A DNA stretch of 38,244 nucleotides from a bacterium (GTDB lineage Bacteria; Electryoneota; Electryoneia; Electryoneales; Electryoneaceae): positions 1 through 38,244 of the forward strand of contig JAHLLB010000044.1 in assembly GCA_020444425.1 (NCBI GenBank). Reading direction: 5' to 3'. Below are positions 1 to 8,096 of the stretch, piece after piece (position 1 is the first letter of the stretch; each line of letters opens with the position of its first letter). The notes under the pieces are model-generated. The model worked only from the letters and a program-made list of their open reading frames with translations. It did not search any database and was not told the origin of the DNA. The position numbers and the translations under genes are program-made.

Positions 1-26
1 ATTGCAAGGAGATGCGTGCGATTTTC

Positions 27-58
27 CCAACACGTTTTGAGTATTATACCCATTCTGA
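27..58. repeat. Dispersed repeat, inverted copy of one at 38193-38224
   Basis: The reverse complement of this stretch and the segment at 38193-38224 share about 25 of 32 bases, including TAATACTCA and CGTGTTGG. The two copies lie in opposite orientation near the two ends of the window. Their function is unknown; they could be arms of dispersed non-autonomous elements. Confidence 0.55.
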
Positions 59-173
59 CGTCGCGTCTGTTTACGACGGAAGAAGGTCCAGATCAGCAAC
101 CGTTTCAGCGGAACTTGGGCTTGTTCTGAGCTGGCTCTTCCTCACTTCTCTTCGTTCCGTTCGGAATGACGCT
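51..173. repeat. Diverged copy of the MITE-like GTCATTCTGA element
   Basis: The segment opens with CATTCTGACG and closes with CGTTCGGAATGACG. It also contains GAAGAAGGTCC and CACTTCTCTTCGTTCCGTTC, all matching the element repeated at 9527-9633, but its middle is different. It is therefore an old, partly rewritten copy. It lies downstream of the tetR stop on the minus strand. Confidence 0.6.
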
Positions 174-214
174 CGTTCCAACTGTGTACACCGACGGAAA
201 AAGAACTCGTCGGA

Positions 215-904
215 TTACCGCTCCCACCACACCCGCGCGTAAGTCTGGAGATAGCCAGGGTCGGGACGAGTGAACCGGCCCTCGGGCATCCCGATCACCC
301 GTTCCAGCGCGGTCAGGTACAGCTCAACACGCCGTCCGATCAACTCTGCGGCGACTTCAGGATCGGTCATCGTCAGCAACAACTCCGCCTGGATCGCACG
401 CATCGCCTGCAGCATGGCGACCAGCAACGGTGCGGTTTCATGCGTGTCCATCACCGCCATTGAACCTGCATCATTTCCCTGGTCCAACACCTCCGCGATG
501 ACCGGCGCGAGCAACTCCTGTTGGTGTTCGCTCCAGCGTCGCAACAGCTGCGCGTTTTCCAGCCGATACAGTGCCGCCAGCCAACGACGCGTCGACGCGA
601 CCCGTGACAAGCGCCAGATCCGGGACCGGGTGAACACGATGTTCAAACGCTGCACCGCCGTCAGCCCGGACGGACGCAATTGATCGCGCAGCTCCTCGAT
701 TTCCTGTTCGACAGCCTGCCGAGTGACCGAGTCCAGAAGCTCATCTTTTGCTGCGAAGTAGTGGTAGAACGTGCCTTTCGACAAGCCGGCCTGCTTGAGG
801 ATGGCATCCACCGAGGTGCGGTCGTACCCGTGCTCAGTGAACAACGACCTTGCGGTGGAGAGCAGCTGGGAACGGTTGTCGGGCGTGGCGGTCGGGGTTG
901 GCAT
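215..904 (-). CDS. TetR/AcrR family transcriptional repressor
   Basis: The 229-residue protein has the TetR-type N-terminal helix-turn-helix: about residues 10-56 include LFTEHGYDRTSVDAILKQAG and LSKGTFYHYFAAKDEL, the most conserved part of the family. The C-terminal ligand-binding half is not recognisable and the effector cannot be named. The ATG at 904 has GGAG six bases upstream. The upstream 60 bp hold two overlapping 15-bp palindromes (934-961), good candidates for its own operators. The divergent neighbour, an acetyltransferase starting at 1287, is the obvious possible second target. Family assignment is secure; target and ligand are unknown. Confidence 0.95.
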   Translation of the reverse strand: MPTPTATPDNRSQLLSTARSLFTEHGYDRTSVDAILKQAGLSKGTFYHYFAAKDELLDSVTRQAVEQEIEELRDQLRPSGLTAVQRLNIVFTRSRIWRLSRVASTRRWLAALYRLENAQLLRRWSEHQQELLAPVIAEVLDQGNDAGSMAVMDTHETAPLLVAMLQAMRAIQAELLLTMTDPEVAAELIGRRVELYLTALERVIGMPEGRFTRPDPGYLQTYARVWWER

Positions 905-933
905 CGCAATCTCCGCAAATGGGCGGCGGCATG

Positions 934-961
934 TAGACTAATAGTCTAGACCGATAGTCTA
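934..961. promoter_or_regulatory. Tandem TetR-type operators
   Basis: Two 15-bp palindromes share two bases. TAGACTAATAGTCTA (934-948) is a perfect palindrome around one central base, and TAGACCGATAGTCTA (947-961) has perfect 5-bp arms. Their centres are 13 bp apart. They lie 30-57 bp upstream of the tetR start, where the promoter should be, so autoregulation by binding of two dimers is the simplest reading. Confidence 0.75.
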
Positions 962-1286
962 ACCGCAACATACGTCCCGTTTCCAGTCAGATCAACTCCC
1001 GCCGGATTCCGGATGAACCCCTGACGACCCCCATAAGCTGGCGACGACTTTCGCGACACAAGCGATGAATTCCCAAAACCTCACCTTTTTCGTTGCCAAC
1101 CCGAGGAATATCCAGTACTTTTCGGTTGAGGACAGGTCTGTCGCGTGCGGCGGGTCGCGCGCGACGAGCCATCGACTGCCGACGCGCCATACTCCGCGCT
1201 CGCCGACGCCCGCCCGATCGCATTCCCTCCACGGTACCGCTCTACACGGCCTGCCTGAATCGTCCACGATTCGTTGGAGGTGCCCC
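962..1286. other. Intergenic region upstream of the acetyltransferase
   Basis: Beyond the operators no gene is supported. An open frame continues upstream of the acetyltransferase to 1065, but it has no ribosome binding site and no family similarity. No clear promoter or hairpin is seen. Confidence 0.5.
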
Positions 1287-1898
1287 ATGGAAACGTTTGC
1301 CGCTGAGTACCCGAAGGTTGTCCGTTGCCGAAACCACCTGTCTGTGCTGATCAAACCCCTGGAGCTCGCTCACGTGGACGATCTGGTCACCATGCTGCGC
1401 GCGCTCCCGTCCGACCAACAGGCACTGCTACCCTGCGATGTGAACGATCCGGATTATGCTGACAAGGTGCGGCAACAGATTGACGACGAGTCGGTGTACC
1501 GGCTGGTGGCATGGCATGGCAACCAGCGTATCCTCGGCTCGCTGGCGATGTATCCGGGCAGCAGCCGTTGGGTGCAACACACCGCCCGCCTGGTGCAGGT
1601 CACGCACCCGGACTTCCGTCGCGCCGGCATCGCCACGGTGCTGCTCGAGGAAGTGCTCAGCCTGGCTGAACAACACGGCATCCTGAAGGTCTACGCCGAG
1701 CTCACCGACATGCACAAGGAAGGCTGCAAGCTGGTTAAGGACATCGGCTTCCGCCGGGAAGCAGTGCTCGAGGATCACATGCGAGACGACAACGCCCGTT
1801 TCCACAAGCTGATCATCTACTCGCTCGATGTCGCTACCGCCAGCCTGCTGGTCACCGAACGGCTGTTCCGCTATGTGCGGATGGATTACAAGGCGTGA
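1287..1898 (+). CDS. GNAT-family N-acetyltransferase
   Basis: The 203-residue protein has the GNAT acetyl-CoA fold. Residues about 75-130 contain the strand ILGSLAMYPGSSRWVQHTARL, then VTHPDFRRAGIATVLLEEVL, which carries the acetyl-CoA pyrophosphate-binding R-R-x-G-I-A/G loop (motif A), and later VKDIGFRREAVLEDHM (motif B-like). The acceptor substrate cannot be told. The start is the ATG at 1287 because TTGGAGG lies just upstream; the longer open frame from 1065 lacks a binding site. It stands alone on the plus strand. Directly after its stop comes a 10-unit heptamer array and then a strong terminator. Confidence 0.9.
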   Translation: METFAAEYPKVVRCRNHLSVLIKPLELAHVDDLVTMLRALPSDQQALLPCDVNDPDYADKVRQQIDDESVYRLVAWHGNQRILGSLAMYPGSSRWVQHTARLVQVTHPDFRRAGIATVLLEEVLSLAEQHGILKVYAELTDMHKEGCKLVKDIGFRREAVLEDHMRDDNARFHKLIIYSLDVATASLLVTERLFRYVRMDYKA

Positions 1899-1909
1899 AA
1901 GGACAGTCC

Positions 1910-1979
1910 TGAGACCTGAGACCTGAGACTTGAGACTTGAGACTTGAGACTTGAGACTTGAGACTTGAGACTTGAGACG
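1910..1979. repeat. Post-stop heptamer array, (TGAGACT) x 10
   Basis: Ten in-register 7-bp units begin 12 bp after the acetyltransferase stop. The first two are TGAGACC, the next seven TGAGACT and the last TGAGACG. The same unit follows the aldehyde dehydrogenase stop at 38013-38068. Confidence 0.95.
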
Positions 1980-1992
1980 AAAATAATTCTTG

Positions 1993-2022
1993 CCCGTGTT
2001 GGCTCTGCCAACGCGGGTTTTT
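1993..2022 (+). terminator. Rho-independent terminator after the acetyltransferase
   Basis: An 11-bp stem CCCGTGTTGGC / GCCAACGCGGG with one G-T pair and a 3-base loop is followed by five T residues. It lies about 95 bp after the stop, beyond the heptamer array. Confidence 0.9.
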
Positions 2023-2257
2023 GCTCCCTGTGACAACCTGGTCGGGAACATGACCGGCCGAGGATCCACGACATGAATGTCGTGGGCATGAACAGAATCA
2101 CCACTGCCGACACGGGGGGACATTTATGGTTCTTGCTCGGTTTGACTCACGGACCGGCCCTGCGAACCGCACTACAGAGTCTCCAGCGGAGAACCCGCGA
2201 TAGCCGCCGAAACAGTCCGGCGGACAATCACGGGCACCAACACCATGGGCTGTTGGA
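2023..2257. other. Intergenic spacer with a perfect short hairpin
   Basis: No gene is supported. A 9-bp perfect inverted repeat CCACGACAT / ATGTCGTGG with a 2-base spacer lies at 2066-2085. It has no T-run on either side, so it is not an obvious terminator. Confidence 0.5.
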
Positions 2258-3166
2258 TCAGAACCGGTGTTCGAGACCGACACGCCAGCCGACCGGGTGG
2301 AAGCGTTCCGGGTAGCTGTCGTGCAGGACACGATCAACGAAGAACGACGCATTCCCCCGGTCTCGTTGCGCGATGAAATACAGCCGCATCCGAGCGCGAT
2401 AGCGGTGCTGGCCGCCCTCATTGGGCAGGAGATACAGCCAGTCGCCGGCCAGTTGCGCGTCGAGCAGGAAGGTGCGGGTCACGGGGTACGTGTACGACAG
2501 GTAGCCGCTGCTCTCCCATTGCCACGTCGGGTTGTGACCGAGTACACGGGATATGCCGCCGTGCAGGAACGGTCCGGTGGACAGGTACGCGTTCCACATC
2601 GGCTTGTTCAGGTAGCGCACAATCGCCGCCGCTTCGCCATGTTCGACCGGCGAGGTGGTGCCGAAACCGAACGCCGCGTGGGTCCAGAAGACAGCGTCCC
2701 TGTACTTCTGGTCTATCAGATGATAGCAGGTGCGGCGCATGTTGAGAAACACCAACCGCCGTTCCGCCCACGCCCAGCGGTAGGAGAAATGCAGCCACGT
2801 GTCAACCTGGTTCGGGTCGAAGGGTGTGATCGACTGGCCCTCGTTGAAGCCCGCCGCCATGCGGTAGGAACCGCCATACCACAGCCGGTGTCCACGCCCA
2901 CGTGCGATCTCCATGTCTACCGTCGCACCGTAATCCCAGGTCACCGCCGTGTCCTTCTCCGTCGCCCACCACAACCACAGATTGCCGTTCGTGGTAAAGG
3001 TGAAGCGCCACGGTTCGTCCTGTTCCGGACGTAGCTGTTCCGCACGGGCGGAGTCCGGCGGGATCAGGGCCTGAGCCGGGGACGTGATGAGGACAGTAAA
3101 CAGGATTAGAAACAAAACAGCAAAGGAGAACAATCGGAACAACAGATGCCGGGTACGCGGATGCAT
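2258..3166 (-). CDS. Putative outer-membrane beta-barrel protein, unknown function
   Basis: No family was recognised. The 302-residue product starts at the ATG at 3166, which has AGGAGG four bases upstream; this is better than the ATG nine codons earlier. It begins with MHPRTRHLLF, a hydrophobic stretch (about residues 9-32) and an AQA cleavage-like site, so it is exported. The rest is rich in alternating aromatic and polar residues (for example RFTFTTNGNLWLWWATE) and ends in GLEHRF. A terminal Phe is the classic BAM recognition signal of outer-membrane barrels. It resembles the candidate at 29480-30418 in length and design, although I cannot show homology. It stands alone. Confidence 0.7.
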   Translation of the reverse strand: MHPRTRHLLFRLFSFAVLFLILFTVLITSPAQALIPPDSARAEQLRPEQDEPWRFTFTTNGNLWLWWATEKDTAVTWDYGATVDMEIARGRGHRLWYGGSYRMAAGFNEGQSITPFDPNQVDTWLHFSYRWAWAERRLVFLNMRRTCYHLIDQKYRDAVFWTHAAFGFGTTSPVEHGEAAAIVRYLNKPMWNAYLSTGPFLHGGISRVLGHNPTWQWESSGYLSYTYPVTRTFLLDAQLAGDWLYLLPNEGGQHRYRARMRLYFIAQRDRGNASFFVDRVLHDSYPERFHPVGWRVGLEHRF

Positions 3167-3401
3167 CGGACCTCCTGGTGGTGGTTCAGACACTCAGGAA
3201 GGTACACCTTAAGGATTGGGACGGTGTAGTTCGTTAACTGAACGGGGACAGTATTGCTACGTGCGACGATCCCCCCGGGGAGATTCGCCTTTGGATGATC
3301 ATGCTTTGCTCCCACTGCCGGGGCACACACCTGGTTCACTCGCACCCACAACCCATCGGACCATCGCTGCTGGCAAAGCCATCAGGGGCACATCATCGCA
3401 G

Positions 3402-3443
3402 TGTACCCTGAATCCCGCAGCCTGTAGCCCGCAGCCAGCGGCC
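3402..3443. repeat. Post-stop heptamer array after dat, consensus GGCTRCR
   Basis: Read on the minus strand, six 7-bp units begin 4 bp after the aminotransferase stop: GGCCGCT, GGCTGCG, GGCTACA, GGCTGCG, GGATTCA and GGGTACA. They are diverged copies of the unit found after the sulfatase stop at 15092. Confidence 0.75.
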
Positions 3444-3447
3444 AGGA

Positions 3448-4317
3448 TTAATCACATTCCCGCTGGATCAGGTCACGGTAGCCTTCCTGCAGTTGGGCAG
3501 TGATCGGGCCGGGGGTGCGGAAACGGGTGGCGTCGCCGAGGTGACGCAGTTCCGGCACCAGCTTGATCCGGTTGATCGGGGTCAGCTCGGTGGTCGTGCC
3601 GAGCAACACCGCTTCGTCCGCGTGCAGGAACGATTGCACCGTCAACCCTTCCGCATGCACCGGAATGCCCCGTTCCTGGCACAACTGGAGCAGGATCGAA
3701 CGGGTGACCGATGGCAGGATGTTCTCATCCACCGGGCTGGTGATGACAACACCGTCCCGGATCGCGATGACGCTGGTGTGCGTCCCCTCCGCCACCGCCT
3801 TGCCGCGCACAAAGATCGCCTCCTGCGCGTTTGCCTGCCGCGCGGCTTCCGAGGCCAACGTATTCGGCAGCAGGTTGATGGTCTTGACGTCGCAGCGCGC
3901 CCAGCGGGTATCCGGTACCAGCAGCACGCCGAAGCCTTCCTCAAACTGCTGCGGGTTGGCGGGGAAATCACGGACCAGGACGTACACCGTGGGAGGAGTG
4001 TCCGGCGGTGGAAAATGATGCGTGCGCGGCGCAACTCCCCGCGTGATCTGAATGTAGATCACCGCATCCCGGGTGACGTTGTTTCGTTGCAGCAGCTCTC
4101 GGGAGATCTCTCGCAGGTCGAAATCGTCCGGCAACCGCAGTTGGATCTCACTGGCGGAATGGCGCAGCCGGTCGACGTGTTCCAGCATGCGGAACGGTTT
4201 CCCGCAATACACCCGCACGACCTCGTAGATCCCGTCCGCGAACAACCAACCGCGATCGTCCGGCGAGATCCGGACCTCGTCCTTGTCGAGATACTGCCCG
4301 TTGTAGTAGACGATCAT
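3448..4317 (-). CDS. dat: D-alanine (D-amino acid) aminotransferase, class IV PLP enzyme
   Basis: D-amino acid transaminase makes D-glutamate and D-alanine for peptidoglycan by PLP-dependent transamination. From the ATG at 4317 the 289-residue protein keeps the family residues at the numbering I recall for the Bacillus enzyme: Tyr31, Arg98 and His100 in RGVAPRTH (substrate carboxylate clamp), the PLP-binding Lys145 in CDVKTINLL, and Glu177 in AVAEGTHTS. The R-x-H pair favours Dat over the related IlvE or PabC. GGGAG lies eight bases before this start; the ATG five codons earlier is not preferred. A heptamer array follows the stop, and the next gene upstream encodes a small membrane protein. 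Confidence 0.9.
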   Translation of the reverse strand: MIVYYNGQYLDKDEVRISPDDRGWLFADGIYEVVRVYCGKPFRMLEHVDRLRHSASEIQLRLPDDFDLREISRELLQRNNVTRDAVIYIQITRGVAPRTHHFPPPDTPPTVYVLVRDFPANPQQFEEGFGVLLVPDTRWARCDVKTINLLPNTLASEAARQANAQEAIFVRGKAVAEGTHTSVIAIRDGVVITSPVDENILPSVTRSILLQLCQERGIPVHAEGLTVQSFLHADEAVLLGTTTELTPINRIKLVPELRHLGDATRFRTPGPITAQLQEGYRDLIQRECD

Positions 4318-4408
4318 GCCCGATTCTCCCATGCCCTGGAATGTGGAAAGGTAAGGTGACGAGCCAATGCCGTGGTAGTCAATCTCCGAGGTGGATTGTG
4401 GGCAGGGA

Positions 4409-4705
4409 TTAGTAGGGAACGGGCGGTTCTGATTGGATAAACGTCAGCATCAGCCACACGATCATGAGTACATGCACACTGATGCTGATCGGCCACATGC
4501 GGAAAAGATCCGTGCCGGGCGCGATTTCCTCAGAATAAAGCTTTCGGTATTCAGAGATGACAGGAAACATCAGATTGAAGGAAAACAACGTCACTTTTCC
4601 ACCGTTGGTGCGGACATAGTGGACCATCCGAGCGTACGTCACGAACCAGAAAATGGTGTTTAGCAGAATGAGAATCAGCAGGGTTGTTTGTGTGGACGTC
4701 AACAT
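4409..4705 (-). CDS. Small two-helix membrane protein, unknown function
   Basis: I do not recognise this 98-residue protein. It has two hydrophobic helices, about residues 8-30 (LLILILLNTIFWFVTYARM) and 70-90 (WPISISVHVLMIVWLMLTF), joined by a polar loop with KLYSEEIAPGT. The whole protein is therefore mostly membrane and hairpin. Codon use matches the neighbours, and the frame is clean over its full length, which supports a real gene. It lies 91 bp upstream of dat on the same strand, so the two may be co-transcribed. Confidence 0.65.
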   Translation of the reverse strand: MLTSTQTTLLILILLNTIFWFVTYARMVHYVRTNGGKVTLFSFNLMFPVISEYRKLYSEEIAPGTDLFRMWPISISVHVLMIVWLMLTFIQSEPPVPY

Positions 4706-4765
4706 CGTACAGTCCCCGCGTTCCAGGTGCTCCGGTACCTGTCTACCCCACTCCTGGCAGAACTA

Positions 4766-4795
4766 CGAATCCCGCATCAGCAGATGCGGGATTCG
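4766..4795. terminator. Perfect hairpin downstream of sppA
   Basis: A perfect 13-bp stem CGAATCCCGCATC / GATGCGGGATTCG with a 4-base loop lies 26 bp after the sppA stop. A T-run is poor on both sides, so termination is likely but not certain. Confidence 0.65.
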
Positions 4796-4820
4796 TCAGG
4801 TATTGTCAAAGTGACATACT

Positions 4821-7367
4821 TCAGTCGAGGTAAAGATCGTCCGCGTTGACCGGCGTCAGCATGTTCATCGACTCTTCGTCGAGAACGCGCATCATCTCTT
4901 CACGCACCAGCAGGTCACGGACCGGCTCCGGCATCTGGTTGAAGACAAGCGCGTTGAAGTCGCTACCCGCATTCCAGCTCGAACCCGGGTAATACAGCTT
5001 CAGATCGACTTTTTCGTCCGCGTCCATGCCGATGTTCAGCTTCGCCATCTGGATGGCGTCATAGAGACCGCCGTTCTCGTCGACGAGGTTCTTCGCGACA
5101 GCGTCCTGGCCAGACCAGACACGACCCTGGCCGACGGCATCTACGGCATCCACCGTCATCCCACGGCCTTCCGCGACGTGGCCGATGAACACCTCATAGT
5201 GATCGCTGATCTCGTCAAAGATGATCCCGCGCTGTTCCTCGTTCCACTCGCGTCCGTTGAACATACCGGCGTTTTCGCCACGATAATTCGGGTCGAAATG
5301 CACGCCGAGCGTGTCCAGCAACGGATGGTAATCGAGGTTCATCGCAAGCACACCGATGGAGCCGGTGATCGAGGTTGTCGGCGCAACAATGTCGTCCGCG
5401 AAGCAGGCGATGTAGTAACCGCCCGATCCGGCGACACCGGACATGGAGACGATGAACGGCTTGCTTTCGGCGTCTTCGTCTTCCGGATTCGTCGTCAACT
5501 GCACCTCACGGGCGATGATATCCGACGCCAGCCCGGAACCACCGGGGGAATCGACACGCATCACAATGGCTTTGACGCGTCGGTCGTTGCGCGCCTGACG
5601 GATCAGCGAAGCCAGCGTTTCAGAACCGATGTACGGGCTTGAGTTCCAACCCATCCGTCCGCTCTTGCCGGTGACGATCATCCCTTCAGCGAAGATCACG
5701 GCGATCTTCGGGCTGGTCATGTCATCCCATTCCGGGTCCGCGTTTTCGATGCCGAAGTATTGACTGGAGCTGACGAAATGTGCTTTGTCGCCGAGTTCGG
5801 ATTTGATCTCGTCCTTGACTTCGTCAACGTACAATGCCGCGTCGATCATCCCGAGGTCGGCGGCTTTGGTGCCGTTGTGGATGACTTCATCGACCCACGT
5901 GCGCACATCACCACGCGCCGCGCCGCGTCCTTCCGCGACCGTGTTGACCCATTCGTCAAACCAGTCGTCGAGGATCGCATTCATCGCTTCTTCGGCTTCC
6001 GCGGACGAACTGTCGGCGATCACCAGCTCAGCGGCAGACTTGTACTTGCCGATCCGTTCAACCTGCGGGACGAGGTGGAACTTCTCCATGAAACCCTTGA
6101 CGTGCATCGACTCGTACCCGATTCCGGGGATTGCGATCATGCCGGTCGGTTGCATGTAGATCTTGTCTGCGGCTGAGGCAAGGTAATATTGCCCGAAGCT
6201 GAGGTCGGTCGCGTAGACAAAGACCTGCTTACCGCTATCCTGCACGCGCTGGATCGCTGCGCGCAGCTCTTGCAGATCGGCCAGCTGAGCAGAGAGACCG
6301 TTCAGCTCCAGCCACACTGCGGTGACAGTCGCGTCATCGGCAATCCGGTCAAGCTGCTGGATCTTTTCCAGCACCGTCGGGCTTTGCCCCCGGAAGAAGC
6401 TGAACGGCTGCGGTTCTTCAACCAACCGGCCGCTCAACTGCATCTTGACCACCTTCTTCTTGTGGAACATCTCAAAGACTGACGGCTGCCACTGGCTGGA
6501 GGTTCTGATCCAGGTCGCGCCGGCGTCGTCCGGCTGTCCCGGCGCCGGATCGTTGGCGAAGCCAGACCAGCTGCCGAAGCTGCTCATTCCGAAGCTGAGC
6601 GACAGACCCGCGAAAACCGTTTCGCTGTCAACCGCATACCCACCACGGAGGGTGATGCCATCCACCGGCATGATGCTGGCCGTAAACGTCGGGTCGAGAT
6701 CTTCCATGTAATCTACCGACGTCCCATCAATGCCAACTTTGGAGAAGGTGACATCACCGGTCAACGTCAGCATCGGTCCAAAGGGACGCACCGCCAGGCC
6801 GGCGTGATACGTCGGGTCAACATCCACTTTCTTGCCAAGCGGATCGACACTGTAATCACCACCAATTGCCTCGGTCGCGGTCGCGCCAATGGAGAGCCAG
6901 GGTGCTGGACGCGCGAGCAGGCCGAAGTCCCACGAATTCTGCATGTTGAGATCGCTGGTCCAGTGGTAAGCCGCGCCGAAGTACAAGCCTTCTTCAATTT
7001 CTGTGGCGAGGGACCAGGTGTAACGCCGGGCTTCGGTATTGCCGTTCAGGTACTGGACTCCGAACCCGAGGCCGTCAAGGTTGACACCCCACGCGAGATC
7101 ATCACTGAGGTAATCGGAATAGCCGTCCGCGCTGGACGGCTTCGTGAACAGGAAACCGCTTGATCCATCCGCGCCAACACCCGCCGGGTTGGTCCACATG
7201 CCAGCAGTTGCGCCCGGCAACGCGACCGGTCCGTACGGCACCGGCACAAGGTTGTTGCTGCGGAATTGATAGTAGTTGTGCGGTTCCTGCGCGACCGCAA
7301 ATGCCGCAAGCGCGAGAATCAACACGGGAATCAGCGCGCCCCGTGCCGTTCGTTGAAAGCGTTGCAT
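4821..7367 (-). CDS. sppA: SppA signal peptide peptidase fused to an N-terminal barrel-like domain
   Basis: SppA (peptidase S49) cleaves leftover signal peptides with a Ser-Lys dyad. Here residues 1-27 are a signal sequence ending AVAQ, about 30-290 look like a porin-type beta region (alternating strands, aromatic girdle, TNPAGVGADG near residue 60), and about 300-848 hold the tandem SppA domains. The general-base Lys is K443 in ERIGKYKSAAEL. The nucleophile is S648 in SGVAGSGGYYIA, and DSPGG (606-610) precedes it as in the family. The ATG at 7367 has GGGAGGGG four bases upstream; the open frame extends to 7634 but has no export signal there. An SppA with a barrel-like N-terminus is longer than the E. 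coli enzyme (about 618 residues). It is a single-gene unit. Confidence 0.9.
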   Translation of the reverse strand: MQRFQRTARGALIPVLILALAAFAVAQEPHNYYQFRSNNLVPVPYGPVALPGATAGMWTNPAGVGADGSSGFLFTKPSSADGYSDYLSDDLAWGVNLDGLGFGVQYLNGNTEARRYTWSLATEIEEGLYFGAAYHWTSDLNMQNSWDFGLLARPAPWLSIGATATEAIGGDYSVDPLGKKVDVDPTYHAGLAVRPFGPMLTLTGDVTFSKVGIDGTSVDYMEDLDPTFTASIMPVDGITLRGGYAVDSETVFAGLSLSFGMSSFGSWSGFANDPAPGQPDDAGATWIRTSSQWQPSVFEMFHKKKVVKMQLSGRLVEEPQPFSFFRGQSPTVLEKIQQLDRIADDATVTAVWLELNGLSAQLADLQELRAAIQRVQDSGKQVFVYATDLSFGQYYLASAADKIYMQPTGMIAIPGIGYESMHVKGFMEKFHLVPQVERIGKYKSAAELVIADSSSAEAEEAMNAILDDWFDEWVNTVAEGRGAARGDVRTWVDEVIHNGTKAADLGMIDAALYVDEVKDEIKSELGDKAHFVSSSQYFGIENADPEWDDMTSPKIAVIFAEGMIVTGKSGRMGWNSSPYIGSETLASLIRQARNDRRVKAIVMRVDSPGGSGLASDIIAREVQLTTNPEDEDAESKPFIVSMSGVAGSGGYYIACFADDIVAPTTSITGSIGVLAMNLDYHPLLDTLGVHFDPNYRGENAGMFNGREWNEEQRGIIFDEISDHYEVFIGHVAEGRGMTVDAVDAVGQGRVWSGQDAVAKNLVDENGGLYDAIQMAKLNIGMDADEKVDLKLYYPGSSWNAGSDFNALVFNQMPEPVRDLLVREEMMRVLDEESMNMLTPVNADDLYLD

Positions 7368-7601
7368 CTTGCCCCTCCCAAGTCTCAATCGTATTTGATG
7401 GTGTTCACAAGGCGAAATGTACATGGTATGCCGCGACCATGTGACGGAGGACTCAACCTCACCGTTACCGGCGAGATCCACACGTTCTCCCCGACCCGCG
7501 TTATGGCAATGGCCGGGCCAAAATGTAGTACGAGGGCTATTGCTGAGAAAACAACAGGTTATCTGATATACGTCTTGCGGGTTCCGCCAAGCCGTGGTGG
7601 C

Positions 7602-7637
7602 GAAACAACAACGGGTGTGGGGACTGGCCCACACCCG
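7602..7637 (-). terminator. Rho-independent terminator of hicAB
   Basis: On the minus strand a perfect 10-bp stem CGGGTGTGGG / CCCACACCCG with a 6-base loop is followed by the T-rich tail TTGTTGTTT. It lies about 30 bp after the hicB stop. The rest of 7368-7667 shows no gene and should contain the sppA promoter. Confidence 0.75.
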
Positions 7638-7667
7638 ATCCTTGTATTCCTCAAATCTTGTCTAAAC

Positions 7668-8096
7668 TCAGGCTACAGCCCTCTTCGACTTTGTCTTCCC
7701 ACGTTCTTTTAACCGGGACCGAACATCGTCAATGGCCGACTCAAGGGAGAGCAAGTACAGCAGGTATTGGTTCAGACTGGTTCCCTCAATCCGAGCCGTC
7801 TCGGCCAGGTGTTTGTGCAAGCTTCTGGGAAGACGCAAAACCAGTTGACCGCTGTATTCCTTGTCTTCGTCCACCGCTGGTTCCGGTATCTTTAAATTCT
7901 CCCCGTAGAACTCCTCGATCGCGGACCGGCGCATGGCGTCCAATTCAGCAAGCGCTTCAGCCGGTGTGTCACCCACACCCATCGCTGTCCACCGTCCAAA
8001 TTCAGGGTGCCAGGCTTCATAGCCATCTTCACCCTTTTTCAGCATCACCGTGTACTCGAGCGACAGGTACTCCTGTAGACTGCGTTTCTTGCTCAT
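7668..8096 (-). CDS. hicB: HicB-family antitoxin
   Basis: HicB neutralises the HicA mRNA interferase and usually represses the operon. The 142-residue protein has the HicB N-terminal fold at about residues 12-62: EYTVMLKKGEDGYEAWHPEF, then GVGDTPAEALAELDAMR, the classic helix after the degenerate RNase-H-like sheet. A C-terminal ribbon-helix-helix DNA-binding segment follows at about 82-118 (GQLVLRLPRSLHKHLAETA, TSLNQYLLYLLS). Its ATG overlaps the hicA stop by four bases (ATGA), so the pair is translationally coupled, toxin gene first. Assignment is from motif layout and context. Confidence 0.9.
   Translation of the reverse strand: MSKKRSLQEYLSLEYTVMLKKGEDGYEAWHPEFGRWTAMGVGDTPAEALAELDAMRRSAIEEFYGENLKIPEPAVDEDKEYSGQLVLRLPRSLHKHLAETARIEGTSLNQYLLYLLSLESAIDDVRSRLKERGKTKSKRAVA

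Noticed and set aside
190..213. Weak hairpin CCGACG / CGTCGG after the first tetR gene
   Set aside because: Only a 6-bp stem with an 11-base loop; not strong enough to call a terminator.
1428..2123. A 231-residue minus-strand frame with a repeated SSLKSQV peptide
   Set aside because: The repeated peptide is just the translation of the TGAGACT array; the rest is antisense to the acetyltransferase.
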